From: WYZ-LMO6 sp964509845
GTDB taxonomy: Archaea > Hadarchaeota > Hadarchaeia > Hadarchaeales > WYZ-LMO6
Direction of reading: 5' to 3'
Assembly: GCA_964509845.1 (NCBI GenBank)
Contig: CAZDZG010000004.1
Coordinates: 1-44,232, forward strand
DNA length: 44,232 nucleotides
This document shows positions 8,131 through 15,760 of this stretch, in pieces. The notes under the pieces were generated by a model. It was given only the letters and a program-made list of their open reading frames with translations. It did no database searches and was not told where the DNA came from. The position numbers were made by a program, and so were the translations under genes. Each line of letters begins with the position of its first letter. Position 1 is the first letter of the stretch.

Positions 8131-8138
8131 TATTAATA
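8131..8138 (+). promoter_or_regulatory. TATA box of the flavodoxin-like gene
   Basis: TATTAATA lies 18-26 nt before ATG 8157 and stands out from its GC-rich surroundings. The spacing fits a leaderless transcript. Between the CobN remnant (ends 7936) and this element I see no other feature. Confidence 0.6.
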
Positions 8139-8156
8139 GGGGCCTTCAGAAACCGG

Positions 8157-8894
8157 ATGGAGATGAGGGTTCTGGCCTTCAACGGGAGCCCCAAGGGGGA
8201 GGGGGGAAACACCGATCTGCTGCTCCGCCCCTTCCTGGAGGGGATGAAGGAGGAGGGGGCGGAGGTGGAGCTCTTTTACCTGAACCGCCTGAGGATCAAG
8301 CCCTGCACCGGGAGGTTCACCTGCTGGACGAAGACCCCGGGGAGGTGCGTGCACGAGGACGATATGACCGCCCTCTACCCCAAGCTGGCGGAGGCCGAGG
8401 TCTGGGTCCTGGCCACCCCCGTCTACGTGGACGGCATGACGGGGATCCTGAAGGTGATGCTGGACCGGATGATTCCCCTCGTTCAGCCCTACTTCGAGCT
8501 CAGGGAGGGCCACTGCAGGCACCCCCTGAGGGAGGGGGTGAAGGGGGGGAAGGTGGTGCTGGTGGCCACCTGCGGCTTCTGGGAGAGGGACAACTTTGAT
8601 CCCCTGCTGGCGCATGTGAGGGCGATGTGCAGGAACGTCGGGAGGGAGTTCGCCGGGGCCCTTCTGCGCCCCCACGGGGGAGGGCTGAAGCTTCTCCTCA
8701 GGTTGGGCTTTCCCCTGGACGAGCTCTTCGAGGCCTGCAGGGAGGCGGGGAGGAGGCTGGTGAGGGAGGGAAGGATCCCGGAGGAGCTGGAGAGGAGGGT
8801 GGCGGAGGAGCTGATGCCCCTGGACCAGTACGTGGAGGCGGCGAACGCCACCTTCCGGGCCGCCCTGGAGGAGGGGGAGGTCCCGGATCTCTGA
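8157..8894 (+). CDS. Flavodoxin-fold NAD(P)H-dependent oxidoreductase
   Basis: The 245-residue protein starts with the FMN phosphate-binding loop of the flavodoxin/NADPH-FMN reductase fold (VLAFNGSPKGEGGNT) and has the ATPVYVDGMTG segment that packs on the flavin. It resembles the iron-sulfur flavoprotein family, but the usual clustered cysteines are reduced to C-T-G-R-F-T-C and a later GRC, so an Fe-S cluster is doubtful. Its redox partner is unknown. ATG 8157 (or 8163) was chosen over an upstream in-frame ATG at 8070 because the protein fold begins here and a TATA box sits at the right distance. It is followed by a convergent tRNA gene. Confidence 0.8.
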   Translation: MEMRVLAFNGSPKGEGGNTDLLLRPFLEGMKEEGAEVELFYLNRLRIKPCTGRFTCWTKTPGRCVHEDDMTALYPKLAEAEVWVLATPVYVDGMTGILKVMLDRMIPLVQPYFELREGHCRHPLREGVKGGKVVLVATCGFWERDNFDPLLAHVRAMCRNVGREFAGALLRPHGGGLKLLLRLGFPLDELFEACREAGRRLVREGRIPEELERRVAEELMPLDQYVEAANATFRAALEEGEVPDL

Positions 8895-8918
8895 GGAGAT
8901 TCCTGAAGGACCGGGTGG

Positions 8919-8993
8919 TGGGGCCGCCGGGATTTGAACCCAGGTCGCCAGCACCCCAAGCTGGTAGGCTGGACCAAGCTACCCCACGGCCCC
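8919..8993 (-). tRNA. tRNA-Pro (anticodon GGG)
   Basis: Read on the minus strand, the 75-nt gene folds into a full cloverleaf. The acceptor stem pairs GGGGCCG with CGGCCCC followed by discriminator A. The anticodon arm is CCAGC-TTGGGGT-GCTGG, giving anticodon GGG (Pro). The T arm contains GGTTCAAATCC. No intron is visible and the CCA end is not encoded. A TATA-like TTTCTTAAA lies 24-32 nt upstream at 9017-9025. Confidence 0.95.
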
Positions 8994-8997
8994 ATCC

Positions 8998-9025
8998 TTT
9001 AATAACCCTCCCCCCCTTTAAGAAA
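8998..9025. promoter_or_regulatory. Divergent promoters for tRNA-Pro and the aminotransferase
   Basis: Two AT-rich elements interlock in this 28-bp stretch. TTTAATAA (8998-9005) lies 22-29 nt upstream of the aminotransferase ATG on the plus strand. TTTCTTAAA (minus strand, 9017-9025) lies 24-32 nt upstream of the tRNA 5' end. Each spacing fits an archaeal TATA box. Confidence 0.6.
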
Positions 9026-9026
9026 G

Positions 9027-10106
9027 ATGCCCTTGAAGCTCTTCACGGCCGGCCCCGTCTCCTGCTATCCCGAGGCCCTGCAGGAGATGGGGAGGCAGAT
9101 GTTCAGCCACCGGGGCGAGGAGTACCACCGCCTCCACCGGGACACCGTGAGCAGGCTCAGGTGGTTCCTGGAAACGGAGCACAGGGTCTTCCTCTTCCCC
9201 AGCTCCAGCACGGGGGTGATGGAGGCCTCCATCAGGAACTGCGTGCGGAGGAAGCTCCTGTGCACGGTCACCGGGGAGTTCGGGGAGAGGTACGCCGGGG
9301 TGGCGGAGGCCAACGGGAGGGAGGTGGTGGTCCTGCAGACGGAGCCCGGAGACCCCGTCCTCCCCGACCGGCTGGACGAGGAGCTCCGCAAGCATCCGGA
9401 AGTGGAGGCCGTGACCATCACCTACTGCGAGACCAGCGTGGGCCTGCTCAATCCCCTCCCCAGACTGGCGGAGGTGGTGAAGGCCCACGGAAAGCTCCTG
9501 CTGGTGGATGCCGTGAGCGCCCTCGGAGGGGTGGAGCTCTGCCCCGACAGGCTGGGGGTGGACGTGTGCTTCGCCGGCTCCCAGAAGTGCCTCGGCCTCC
9601 CCCCCGGGCTGGCCGTGGCCTCGGTCTCGGAGGAGGCCATGAGAAGGTCGAGGGAAATGGTGAACAAGGGATGGTACTTCGACTTCGAGAGGTTCGAGCG
9701 CTCCCAGGAGAAGGATGAGACCCCCGTCACCCCCCCCATCCCCCAGATCTTGGCCCTGAACCGGGTGCTCAGGATGGTGGAGGAGAAAGGGAAGGACAGG
9801 TACTTCCAGGAGTATGCCTCCAGGGCCCGCAGGATCCTGGAAGGGGTGAGGAGGCTCGGCCTCACCCTCTTCACCAGGCCTGGGTACGAGAGCCCCACCA
9901 TCTTCTGCCTCAACTCCCCCCAGGGTCTAAGCGGCCTGGAGATCTGCCGGAGGATGAGGGAGAAGGGGATAGAGCTGGCCAGGGGCTACGGGAGGCTCAG
10001 GGAGAGGACCTTCAGGATAGGGAACATGGGTTACCTGACCCTGGAGGACGTGGACGAGATGCTCCAGAAGCTGGGGGAGGTTCTGGGGGAGCTGGGGATC
10101 CGCTGA
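9027..10106 (+). CDS. Class V aminotransferase (alanine/serine-glyoxylate type)
   Basis: The 359-residue enzyme is a PLP-dependent fold-type I class V aminotransferase. It has the N-terminal LFTAGPVSCYPE motif, the cofactor aspartate in VDAVSALGG (D161) and the Schiff-base lysine in AGSQKCLGLPPG (K187). This pattern matches alanine-glyoxylate, serine-glyoxylate and serine-pyruvate aminotransferases (the AGXT/PucG/SgaA group); archaeal members may also serve in serine or phosphonate metabolism, so exact substrates are open. The first ATG lies 22 nt after a TATA box, so the mRNA is probably leaderless. It converges on thiC with no overlap. Confidence 0.87.
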   Translation: MPLKLFTAGPVSCYPEALQEMGRQMFSHRGEEYHRLHRDTVSRLRWFLETEHRVFLFPSSSTGVMEASIRNCVRRKLLCTVTGEFGERYAGVAEANGREVVVLQTEPGDPVLPDRLDEELRKHPEVEAVTITYCETSVGLLNPLPRLAEVVKAHGKLLLVDAVSALGGVELCPDRLGVDVCFAGSQKCLGLPPGLAVASVSEEAMRRSREMVNKGWYFDFERFERSQEKDETPVTPPIPQILALNRVLRMVEEKGKDRYFQEYASRARRILEGVRRLGLTLFTRPGYESPTIFCLNSPQGLSGLEICRRMREKGIELARGYGRLRERTFRIGNMGYLTLEDVDEMLQKLGEVLGELGIR

Positions 10107-11384
10107 TCAGAGCCCCTTCAGCATCTCCCCCAGGAACCTCAGCACGCAGAACTTGGAGCACATGCTGCAGGTCTGCGGATCCAGCCTGGGAGGCCTTTCC
10201 TTCCTGAGCCTCATGGCCTTCTCCGGATAGAGGGAAAGCCTGAACTGCTTCTCCCAGTCCAGCTCCCTCCTGGCCCTTCCCATCTCCAGCTCCCGCTCCC
10301 ATCCCCTCCCCTTGGCCACGTCGGCCACGTGGGCCGCTATCTTCGCCGCGATCACCCCCTCCTTCACGTCTTCCACGGAGGGGAGGCAGAGGTGCTCGGA
10401 GGGGGTGACATAGCAGAGGAAGTCCGCCCCCGCCATGCCGGCCACCGCCCCCCCTATGGCCCCCACCAGGTGATCGTAGCCAGGGGCCAGGTCCGTCACC
10501 ACGGGCCCCAGCACGTAGAAGGGGGCCCCCTTGCACACGGCCTTCTCCAGCTTCACGTTCCACTCCACCTGGTCCAGGGGGAGGTGGCCTGGCCCCTCCA
10601 CCATGGTCTGCACCCCCTTCTCCCTCGCCCTCTCCACCAGTCTCCCCAGGGTCAGGAGCTCCTGGAGCTGGAAGTAATCGGAGGCATCCCCCAGGCTTCC
10701 GGGCCGCATGCCGTCCCCCAGGCTCAGGGTCAGGTCGTACTCCGCCGCGATCTCCAGCAGGTAATCGAACTCCTCGTACAGGGGATTCTCCTTTCCCTGC
10801 TTGAGCATCCAGGCCAGCAGGAAGGCCCCTCCCCTGCTCACCACCCCCAGCACCCTCTTCCCCTTGAGCCTCTCCGCCAGGGACCTGGTGACGCCGCAGT
10901 GAACGGTCATGAAGTCCACCCCGTCCCTCGCCTGCCTCCGGATGGTGTTGAAGAGGTCGTCGGGACTCAGGTCCACCGGGCTTCCCCGCTTGGAGGCCTC
11001 CACCACGGCCTGGTAAACTGGGACGGTTCCCACGGGAAGGTTCACCTCCCTCAGGATCCTCCTCCTCACCAGATCCAGATCTCCCCCTATGCTCAGGTCC
11101 ATCACGGCATCGGCCCCGTACCTCTCGGCCACCTTGGCCTTCTCCACCTCCTCCTCCACGTTGACGTAGTCGGGGGAGGTGCCCACGTTGGCGTTCACCT
11201 TGGTGCACAGTCCCTCCCCTATGCCTTTGACGGCCACCTCTCCCCCCCTGCGGGGATTGCGGGGGATCACGATCCTGCCGCTCGCCACCCCCCTCACCAC
11301 GAGGGAGAGGGGAACCCCCTCCTGCCTGGCCACCGCCCTCATCTCGGGTGTGGCCTTCCCCCTCCTCGCCTCCTTCATCTGCAT
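10107..11384 (-). CDS. thiC: Phosphomethylpyrimidine synthase ThiC
   Basis: The 425-residue protein belongs to the short-type ThiC family, which rearranges aminoimidazole ribotide into the thiamin pyrimidine HMP-P by S-adenosylmethionine radical chemistry. Conserved stretches include KVNANVGTSPDY, MDLSIGGDLD, VHCGVT, SRGGAFLLAWM, LSLGDGMRPGS and MVEGPGHLPLDQ. The C-terminal cluster motif is CSMCSKFC, that is CX2CX3C, one residue tighter than the CX2CX4C of E. coli ThiC. ATG 11384 (or 11378) was chosen over a long upstream extension that is antisense to nadM. A TATA element at 11407-11414 lies 23-30 nt upstream and is shared with nadM. Confidence 0.96.
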   Translation of the reverse strand: MQMKEARRGKATPEMRAVARQEGVPLSLVVRGVASGRIVIPRNPRRGGEVAVKGIGEGLCTKVNANVGTSPDYVNVEEEVEKAKVAERYGADAVMDLSIGGDLDLVRRRILREVNLPVGTVPVYQAVVEASKRGSPVDLSPDDLFNTIRRQARDGVDFMTVHCGVTRSLAERLKGKRVLGVVSRGGAFLLAWMLKQGKENPLYEEFDYLLEIAAEYDLTLSLGDGMRPGSLGDASDYFQLQELLTLGRLVERAREKGVQTMVEGPGHLPLDQVEWNVKLEKAVCKGAPFYVLGPVVTDLAPGYDHLVGAIGGAVAGMAGADFLCYVTPSEHLCLPSVEDVKEGVIAAKIAAHVADVAKGRGWERELEMGRARRELDWEKQFRLSLYPEKAMRLRKERPPRLDPQTCSMCSKFCVLRFLGEMLKGL

Positions 11385-11406
11385 GCTATTCCTTTTGGAG
11401 GGAGAG

Positions 11407-11414
11407 GATAAAAG
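11407..11414. promoter_or_regulatory. Shared TATA element between thiC and nadM
   Basis: GATAAAAG on the plus strand (CTTTTATC on the minus) is the only clear TATA-like element in the 48-bp gap. It lies 19-26 nt before the nadM ATG and 23-30 nt before the thiC ATG, so it could drive both directions. Confidence 0.5.
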
Positions 11415-11432
11415 GGTGAAAAAAAGAGGAGG

Positions 11433-11972
11433 ATGGTGAGGGCCCTCTTCATCGGGCGCTTCCAGCCCCCCCATCTGGGTCACCTCCAGGTCTTCAAGGC
11501 CATCCTCAGGGAGGCGGATGAGCTCATCGTGGGCATAGGGAGTGCCCAGGAGAGTCACACGCTGGAGAATCCCTTCACGGCTGGCGAGCGCATCCTTATG
11601 CTAGGCGGGGCGCTGGCGGAGGAGGGAATAGCCTCCAGGGTCCACCTCGTCCCCATCCCGGACATCAACAACAACGCCCTCTGGGTCTCCCACGTCCAGG
11701 CCTTCTCCCCTCCCTTCTCCGTGGTTTACACGGGCAACCCGCTGGTGAGGAGGCTCTTCAGGGAGGCCGGGTACGAGGTGAGGACCCCTCCCCTCTACAA
11801 CCGCAGGCAGTACATGGGGACGAGGATAAGGGAGCTCATGATCAAGGGGAAGAGGTGGGAGCACCTGGTCCCCCCCGCCGTGGTGAGGGTGATCGAGGAG
11901 ATCGACGGGGTGGGGAGGCTGAGGGACCTCTCCGTGAGCGATCGCCTGCTCGGCCCCCGAAGGAAAACATGA
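11433..11972 (+). CDS. nadM: Archaeal nicotinamide-nucleotide adenylyltransferase NadM
   Basis: The 179-residue nucleotidyltransferase makes NAD from nicotinamide mononucleotide and ATP. The N-terminal GRFQPPHLGH is the adenylyl-binding (H/T)xGH motif of the family, followed by GIGSAQESHTLENPFTAGER, characteristic of archaeal NadM. The second motif region (YMGTRIRELM) replaces the usual ISSTxxR. A GAGGAGG tract directly abuts ATG 11433, so a GTG 3 nt later is an alternative start. The 3' end overlaps the convergent alkyltransferase reading frame by about 130 nt. Confidence 0.95.
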   Translation: MVRALFIGRFQPPHLGHLQVFKAILREADELIVGIGSAQESHTLENPFTAGERILMLGGALAEEGIASRVHLVPIPDINNNALWVSHVQAFSPPFSVVYTGNPLVRRLFREAGYEVRTPPLYNRRQYMGTRIRELMIKGKRWEHLVPPAVVRVIEEIDGVGRLRDLSVSDRLLGPRRKT

Positions 11973-12252
11973 ACCTCTCCAGCTCCACCCTACCCCCCTT
12001 GACCTCCACCCCCTCCTCCCTCAGCAGTTGTTCCTTCCTCCGTTTCCCCAGCACGTAACCACCCAGTCTCCCGTCCGACCTCACCACCCTGTGACAGGGG
12101 ATCTCCAGCGGGCGGGGGTTGCGGGCGAGCACGTTCCCCACGGCCCTCCAGGCCCTCGGTCTTCCCGCCGCCCTGGCGAGCTCGGCGTAGGTGGTCACCC
12201 TCCCCCTGGGGATGAGGGAGACCAGCTCCAGCACCCTCGAGCGCAGGTCCAT
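11842..12252 (-). CDS. ogt: Methylated-DNA-cysteine S-methyltransferase, DNA-binding domain form
   Basis: The protein begins directly in the MGMT/Ogt C-terminal domain: PRGRVTTYAELA, then the active-site IPCHRV (C53) and DGRLGGYVLGKRRKEQLL. It removes alkyl groups from O6-alkylguanine by transfer to the cysteine. The N-terminal ribonuclease-H-like domain of classical Ogt is absent, as in many archaeal short forms. The family normally ends about residue 92, but here the frame continues another 40 residues of Arg/Ser/Pro-rich sequence antisense to nadM, so either the stop was lost or a frameshift hides it. The start ATG 12252 lies 21 nt from a TATA-like element shared with rtcA. Confidence 0.88.
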   Translation of the reverse strand: MDLRSRVLELVSLIPRGRVTTYAELARAAGRPRAWRAVGNVLARNPRPLEIPCHRVVRSDGRLGGYVLGKRRKEQLLREEGVEVKGGRVELERFMFSFGGRAGDRSRRGPSASPPRRSPRSPSPRRGGPGAPTSSP

Positions 12253-12272
12253 CCCCTCCTTTCTCCGGGGGA

Positions 12273-12281
12273 GGTTAAATG
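12273..12281. promoter_or_regulatory. Shared TATA element between ogt and rtcA
   Basis: GGTTAAATG (minus strand CATTTAACC) sits centrally in a 50-bp gap between divergent starts: 21-29 nt from ATG 12252 of ogt and 22-30 nt from ATG 12303 of rtcA. No other AT-rich element is present. Confidence 0.5.
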
Positions 12282-12302
12282 CCGGGCGGGGGAAGCTCGT
12301 GG

Positions 12303-13352
12303 ATGCTGGAGATAGACGGTTCGATGGGAGAGGGAGGGGGATCGGTCCTCAGGATCGCCCTGGCCCTGGCGGCGGTGACGGGGAGGCCCGTGAGGGTCCA
12401 CAGCATAAGGGTGAAGAGGAAGAAGCCGGGGCTCCAGCCCCAGCACCTCAGGGCGGTGGAGGCCCTGGCCGAGCTCACGGGGGGGAGGGTGAGGGGGGCG
12501 GAGCTCAACTCCACCGAGGTGACCTTCGAGCCCGGGGAGCTTCAAGGAGGGAGGTTCAGGTTCGACGTGGGGACGGCAGGCAGCACCACCCTGGTCCTCC
12601 AGGCCCTTCTCCTCCCCCTCGCCTTCGCCCCGGAGCCGGCGGAGGTGGAGGTGACGGGTGGAACGGACAATCCGCTGGCTCCCCCCGTGGACTACCTGAG
12701 GCACGTGACCCTCCCCATCCTCTCCGAGATGGGATACAGGGTGGAGCTGGAGTGCCTGAGGAGGGGGCACTACCCGAAAGGGGGAGGGAAGGTGGTGGCC
12801 AGGACCAGGCCCGCGGAGAGGCTCCTTCCCCTCAGGCTCACCGAGGCGGGGAGGGTGGAGAGGGTGGAGGGGATCTCCCACTGCACGAACCTTCCCCCCC
12901 ACGTGGCCACCAGGCAGGCCCACGCCGCCCAGCTCCTCCTCCTCAGGGCCGGATACGAGGCCAGGATAAGGACGGAGGTGGGGGAGGGGCTAGGGCCTGG
13001 TAGCGGGATAGTCCTCTGGGCCAGCACCTCCGGGGGAGGGATCCTGGGGGGAAGCTCGCTGGGGGAGCCTGGCAAGCCGGCCGAGCGGGTGGGGAGGGAG
13101 GCGGCGGGGCAGCTCCTGGAGGAGCTCAGGTCAGGATACGCGGTGGACAGGCACCTCACGGACCAGCTCATACCCTACCTGGCCCTGGCGGAGGGGAGAT
13201 CGGAGATCTGGAGCACCCACCTCACCCTTCACGCCCTCACCAACGTGAGGCTGGTGGAGGGGATGCTGGGGGTGAGGTTCACGCTGGAGGGGGAGCTGGG
13301 ATCACCCGCCAGGCTCTCGGTGGAGGGGGCAAAGCTAATTAGGGGAAAGTAG
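12303..13352 (+). CDS. rtcA: RNA 3'-terminal phosphate cyclase
   Basis: The 349-residue protein converts RNA 3'-phosphates to 2',3'-cyclic phosphates through an adenylated-histidine intermediate. It has the conserved start EIDGSMGEGGGSVLR, the KPGLQPQHL segment, the GGTDNPLAPPVDY loop and the catalytic histidine in AVDRHLTDQL (H284). Full length fits the family. ATG 12303 was preferred to an ATG at 12279 because it matches family N-termini and TATA spacing. The next gene starts 12 nt after its stop, so they probably share a transcript. The window also encodes RtcB ligase, at 30 kb. Confidence 0.96.
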   Translation: MLEIDGSMGEGGGSVLRIALALAAVTGRPVRVHSIRVKRKKPGLQPQHLRAVEALAELTGGRVRGAELNSTEVTFEPGELQGGRFRFDVGTAGSTTLVLQALLLPLAFAPEPAEVEVTGGTDNPLAPPVDYLRHVTLPILSEMGYRVELECLRRGHYPKGGGKVVARTRPAERLLPLRLTEAGRVERVEGISHCTNLPPHVATRQAHAAQLLLLRAGYEARIRTEVGEGLGPGSGIVLWASTSGGGILGGSSLGEPGKPAERVGREAAGQLLEELRSGYAVDRHLTDQLIPYLALAEGRSEIWSTHLTLHALTNVRLVEGMLGVRFTLEGELGSPARLSVEGAKLIRGK

Positions 13353-13364
13353 CGAAAGGGGAAC

Positions 13365-14675
13365 GTGAAGGTGGAGGTAAAGGAGGATCCCTTCGAGAAG
13401 AGGAGGAGGAGCGAGATCTCCCTCCTGCGCGAGCTTTCCTCCCCCCAGTTCGACAGGGAGAAGTGGGAGCGCCTGCGCAGGCTGGTGTACCGTCCGGTCC
13501 CCCTGAACGTGGAGGTGGTGGTGGACGACACCACCCTGAGGGAGGGACTGCAGATGGCGGGGATCGTCACCCCCAAGCCCGAGGACACCTGCCGCATCGC
13601 CCTCCTGCTGAGGGACATAGGGGTGGAGAGGCTGGAGGTCCTCACCTACACCAAGACGGACCAGCAGGCCGTCAGGCTCATGAGGGAGGCGGGGCTGGGG
13701 GACATGCTGGCGGCCTGGTGCAGGGCCTCCAAGGAGGATGTGGACATGGCCCTCTCCCTCGACTTCAAGCAGGTGGGGATCTCCCACCCGGTCTCCTACA
13801 TCCACTTCGAGAAATGGGAGCAGACTCCCCTCCAGCTGCTGGACAGGGTGGTGGAGACGGTCTCCTATGCGGTGGAGCACGGCCTGACCGTCTTCGTGCA
13901 CGGGGAGGACAGCACCAGGGCGGACTGGGAGTTCGAGAGGGAGTTCATCAACGCGGTGGCGGAGGCGGGGGCCCTGGTTTACCGGATATGCGATACCGTG
14001 GGGGTGGGGCTCTCCGATCCCCTGGCCACCCTCCCCAACGGCATACCGGCCAAGATCAGGCACATCAGGCGGGAGACCAAGATCCCCTACGTGGAGATCC
14101 ACGCCCACGACGACCTGGGGAACGCCGTGGAGAACACGCTGGCGGCGGTGAGGGCGGCCTCGGGCCTCTACGACAAGATCTACGTGAGCACGACCTTCCT
14201 GGGGGTGGGGGACAGGGCGGGGAACGCGGAGACGGAGAAGGTCATGATGAACTGCTACCTCCACCACGATGTGACCAAGTGGAACTTCGCCCCGCTGAGG
14301 GAACTGGCCCTCTTCTTCTCCTCCGTGACCGGCTACCACCTCCCCATCAACAAGGCCATCGTGGGGGATGCGGCCTTCGCCCACGAATCGGGCATACACC
14401 TGCAGGGCATCTCCGTCCTCCCCCTCACCTACGAGCCCTTCCCCCCCGAGCTGGTGGGGCAGCGCAGGACCATCGTGATAGGGAAGAGATCGGGGAAGCA
14501 CGGGATAAGGCTCAGGCTGCAGGAGATGCTGGGGAAGGAGGTGGAGGAGGGGGATCCCAGGCTGGAGCAGCTGGTGGAGATCGTCAGGGAGAAGTTCGTG
14601 AACGGGAGCAGGAGGATGCCCCTGAAGGAGGAGGAGTTCAGGCAGCTGGCCAGGCGGGTGGGCTTCGAGGTCTGA
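13365..14675 (+). CDS. Homocitrate/Re-citrate synthase-family enzyme
   Basis: The 436-residue protein is a DRE-TIM metallolyase of the isopropylmalate/homocitrate synthase group. The first motif reads VDDTTLREGLQ (D54-D55 where most members have RD), the metal-binding histidines are in IHAHDDLGN (H247, H249), and GVGDRAGNAETE replaces the usual G(E)RAGN. The C-terminal allosteric domain typical of LeuA is missing. It condenses acetyl-CoA with a 2-oxo acid. Because the gene is 2 nt from an isocitrate dehydrogenase, citrate synthesis from oxaloacetate by a Re-type citrate synthase is my preferred role; homocitrate or citramalate synthesis remains possible. The start is GTG 13365 after an AAAGGGGAAC tract. 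Confidence 0.75.
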   Translation: MKVEVKEDPFEKRRRSEISLLRELSSPQFDREKWERLRRLVYRPVPLNVEVVVDDTTLREGLQMAGIVTPKPEDTCRIALLLRDIGVERLEVLTYTKTDQQAVRLMREAGLGDMLAAWCRASKEDVDMALSLDFKQVGISHPVSYIHFEKWEQTPLQLLDRVVETVSYAVEHGLTVFVHGEDSTRADWEFEREFINAVAEAGALVYRICDTVGVGLSDPLATLPNGIPAKIRHIRRETKIPYVEIHAHDDLGNAVENTLAAVRAASGLYDKIYVSTTFLGVGDRAGNAETEKVMMNCYLHHDVTKWNFAPLRELALFFSSVTGYHLPINKAIVGDAAFAHESGIHLQGISVLPLTYEPFPPELVGQRRTIVIGKRSGKHGIRLRLQEMLGKEVEEGDPRLEQLVEIVREKFVNGSRRMPLKEEEFRQLARRVGFEV

Positions 14676-14677
14676 GG

Positions 14678-15760
14678 ATGGGGCACCGCGTCACCTTCAT
14701 CCCCGGGGACGGGATAGGGCCCGAGGTGATGGAGGCGGCCCGCAGGTGCGTGGAGGCCACGGGGGTGAAGGTGGAGTGGGAGGTGGTGGAGGCGGGGGAG
14801 AGGGCCCTGAGGGAAAGGGGAACCCCCCTTCCGGAGGAGGTGCTGGAGTCCATCAGGAGGACGAGGGTGGCCCTGAAGGGTCCCATCACCACCCCGGTGG
14901 GAAAGGGGTTCAGGAGCGTGAACGTGGCCCTGAGGCAGGCCCTGGACCTCTACGCCAACGTCAGGCCCTGCAAGTGGTACCCCGGGGTGAGGAGCAGGTA
15001 CGAGGGGGTGGACCTGGTGGTGATAAGGGAGAACACGGAGGACCTGTACGTGGGGGTGGAGTTTGAGAGGGGGAGGGAGGAGACCAGGAGGCTGCTGGAG
15101 TTCCTGAGGGGGCTTGGGATCTCGCTGGGGGAGGATGGGGGAATAAGCCTGAAGTACCTGTCGGAGAGGGGATCGGAAAGAATAGTGAGGTTTGCCTTCG
15201 AGTACGCCAGGCGGAACGGGAGGAGGAAGGTCACGGCCGTGCACAAGGCCAACATCCTGAAGTTCTCGGACGGTCTCTTCCTGGAGACCGCCCGGAGGGT
15301 GGCGAGGGATTACCCAGACGTGGAGTTCGAGGACAGGATCGTGGACAACATGTGCATGCAGCTGGTCCAGAAGCCCGAGCTCTATGACGTGCTGGTCTGT
15401 CCCAACCTGTACGGGGACCTTCTCTCCGACCTCTGCGCCGGGCTGGTGGGGGGGTTGGGAATGGCCCCCTCCGCCAACGTGGGGGAGGGGGTGGCGGTCT
15501 TCGAGCCCGTTCACGGAAGCGCCCCCAAGTACGCAGGAAAGAACGTGGCCAACCCCACCGCCGCCATCCTGAGCGCGGTGATGATGCTCAGGTACCTGGG
15601 GGAGGAGGAGGCGGCCTCCAGGCTGGAGGGGGCGGTGGCCAGGGTGATAGCGGAGGGAAGGAGGGTGACCTACGACCTCAAGCCCCCCTCGGATCCCTCG
15701 GCGGTGGGGACCAGGGAGATGGCGGATGCCATCATCGAGGCCTTAGGAACCTCCGAATGA
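14678..15760 (+). CDS. icd: Isocitrate dehydrogenase (isocitrate/isopropylmalate dehydrogenase family)
   Basis: The 360-residue enzyme oxidatively decarboxylates isocitrate to 2-oxoglutarate. The substrate helix FRSVNVALRQ (S80, N82, R86) followed by LDLYANVRP matches isocitrate dehydrogenases closely and differs from isopropylmalate dehydrogenases. RENTEDLYVGVE and VHKANILKFSDG give the other catalytic residues. The cofactor region HGSAPKYAGKNVANPTA is mixed: K-Y resembles NADP enzymes, the N-x-ANP part resembles NAD enzymes, so cofactor choice is open. ATG 14678 follows the previous stop by 2 nt, with coupled translation likely. The last 29 nt overlap the convergent apgM. Confidence 0.88.
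   Translation: MGHRVTFIPGDGIGPEVMEAARRCVEATGVKVEWEVVEAGERALRERGTPLPEEVLESIRRTRVALKGPITTPVGKGFRSVNVALRQALDLYANVRPCKWYPGVRSRYEGVDLVVIRENTEDLYVGVEFERGREETRRLLEFLRGLGISLGEDGGISLKYLSERGSERIVRFAFEYARRNGRRKVTAVHKANILKFSDGLFLETARRVARDYPDVEFEDRIVDNMCMQLVQKPELYDVLVCPNLYGDLLSDLCAGLVGGLGMAPSANVGEGVAVFEPVHGSAPKYAGKNVANPTAAILSAVMMLRYLGEEEAASRLEGAVARVIAEGRRVTYDLKPPSDPSAVGTREMADAIIEALGTSE

Noticed and set aside
10130..10165. ThiC cluster motif CX2CX3C as a defect
   Set aside because: The spacing is one residue shorter than in E. coli ThiC, but all three cysteines are present and short-type ThiC proteins may use this spacing, so I do not treat it as inactivating.
11060..11384. ThiC start far upstream near 11558
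   Set aside because: The added residues are antisense to nadM, have no family similarity and would bypass the TATA box.
13335..14501. Long antisense open frames opposite most genes
   Set aside because: In GC-rich sequence stops are rare, and these frames give Pro/His/Gly/Gln-rich products with no recognisable motifs, unlike the real genes on the other strand.
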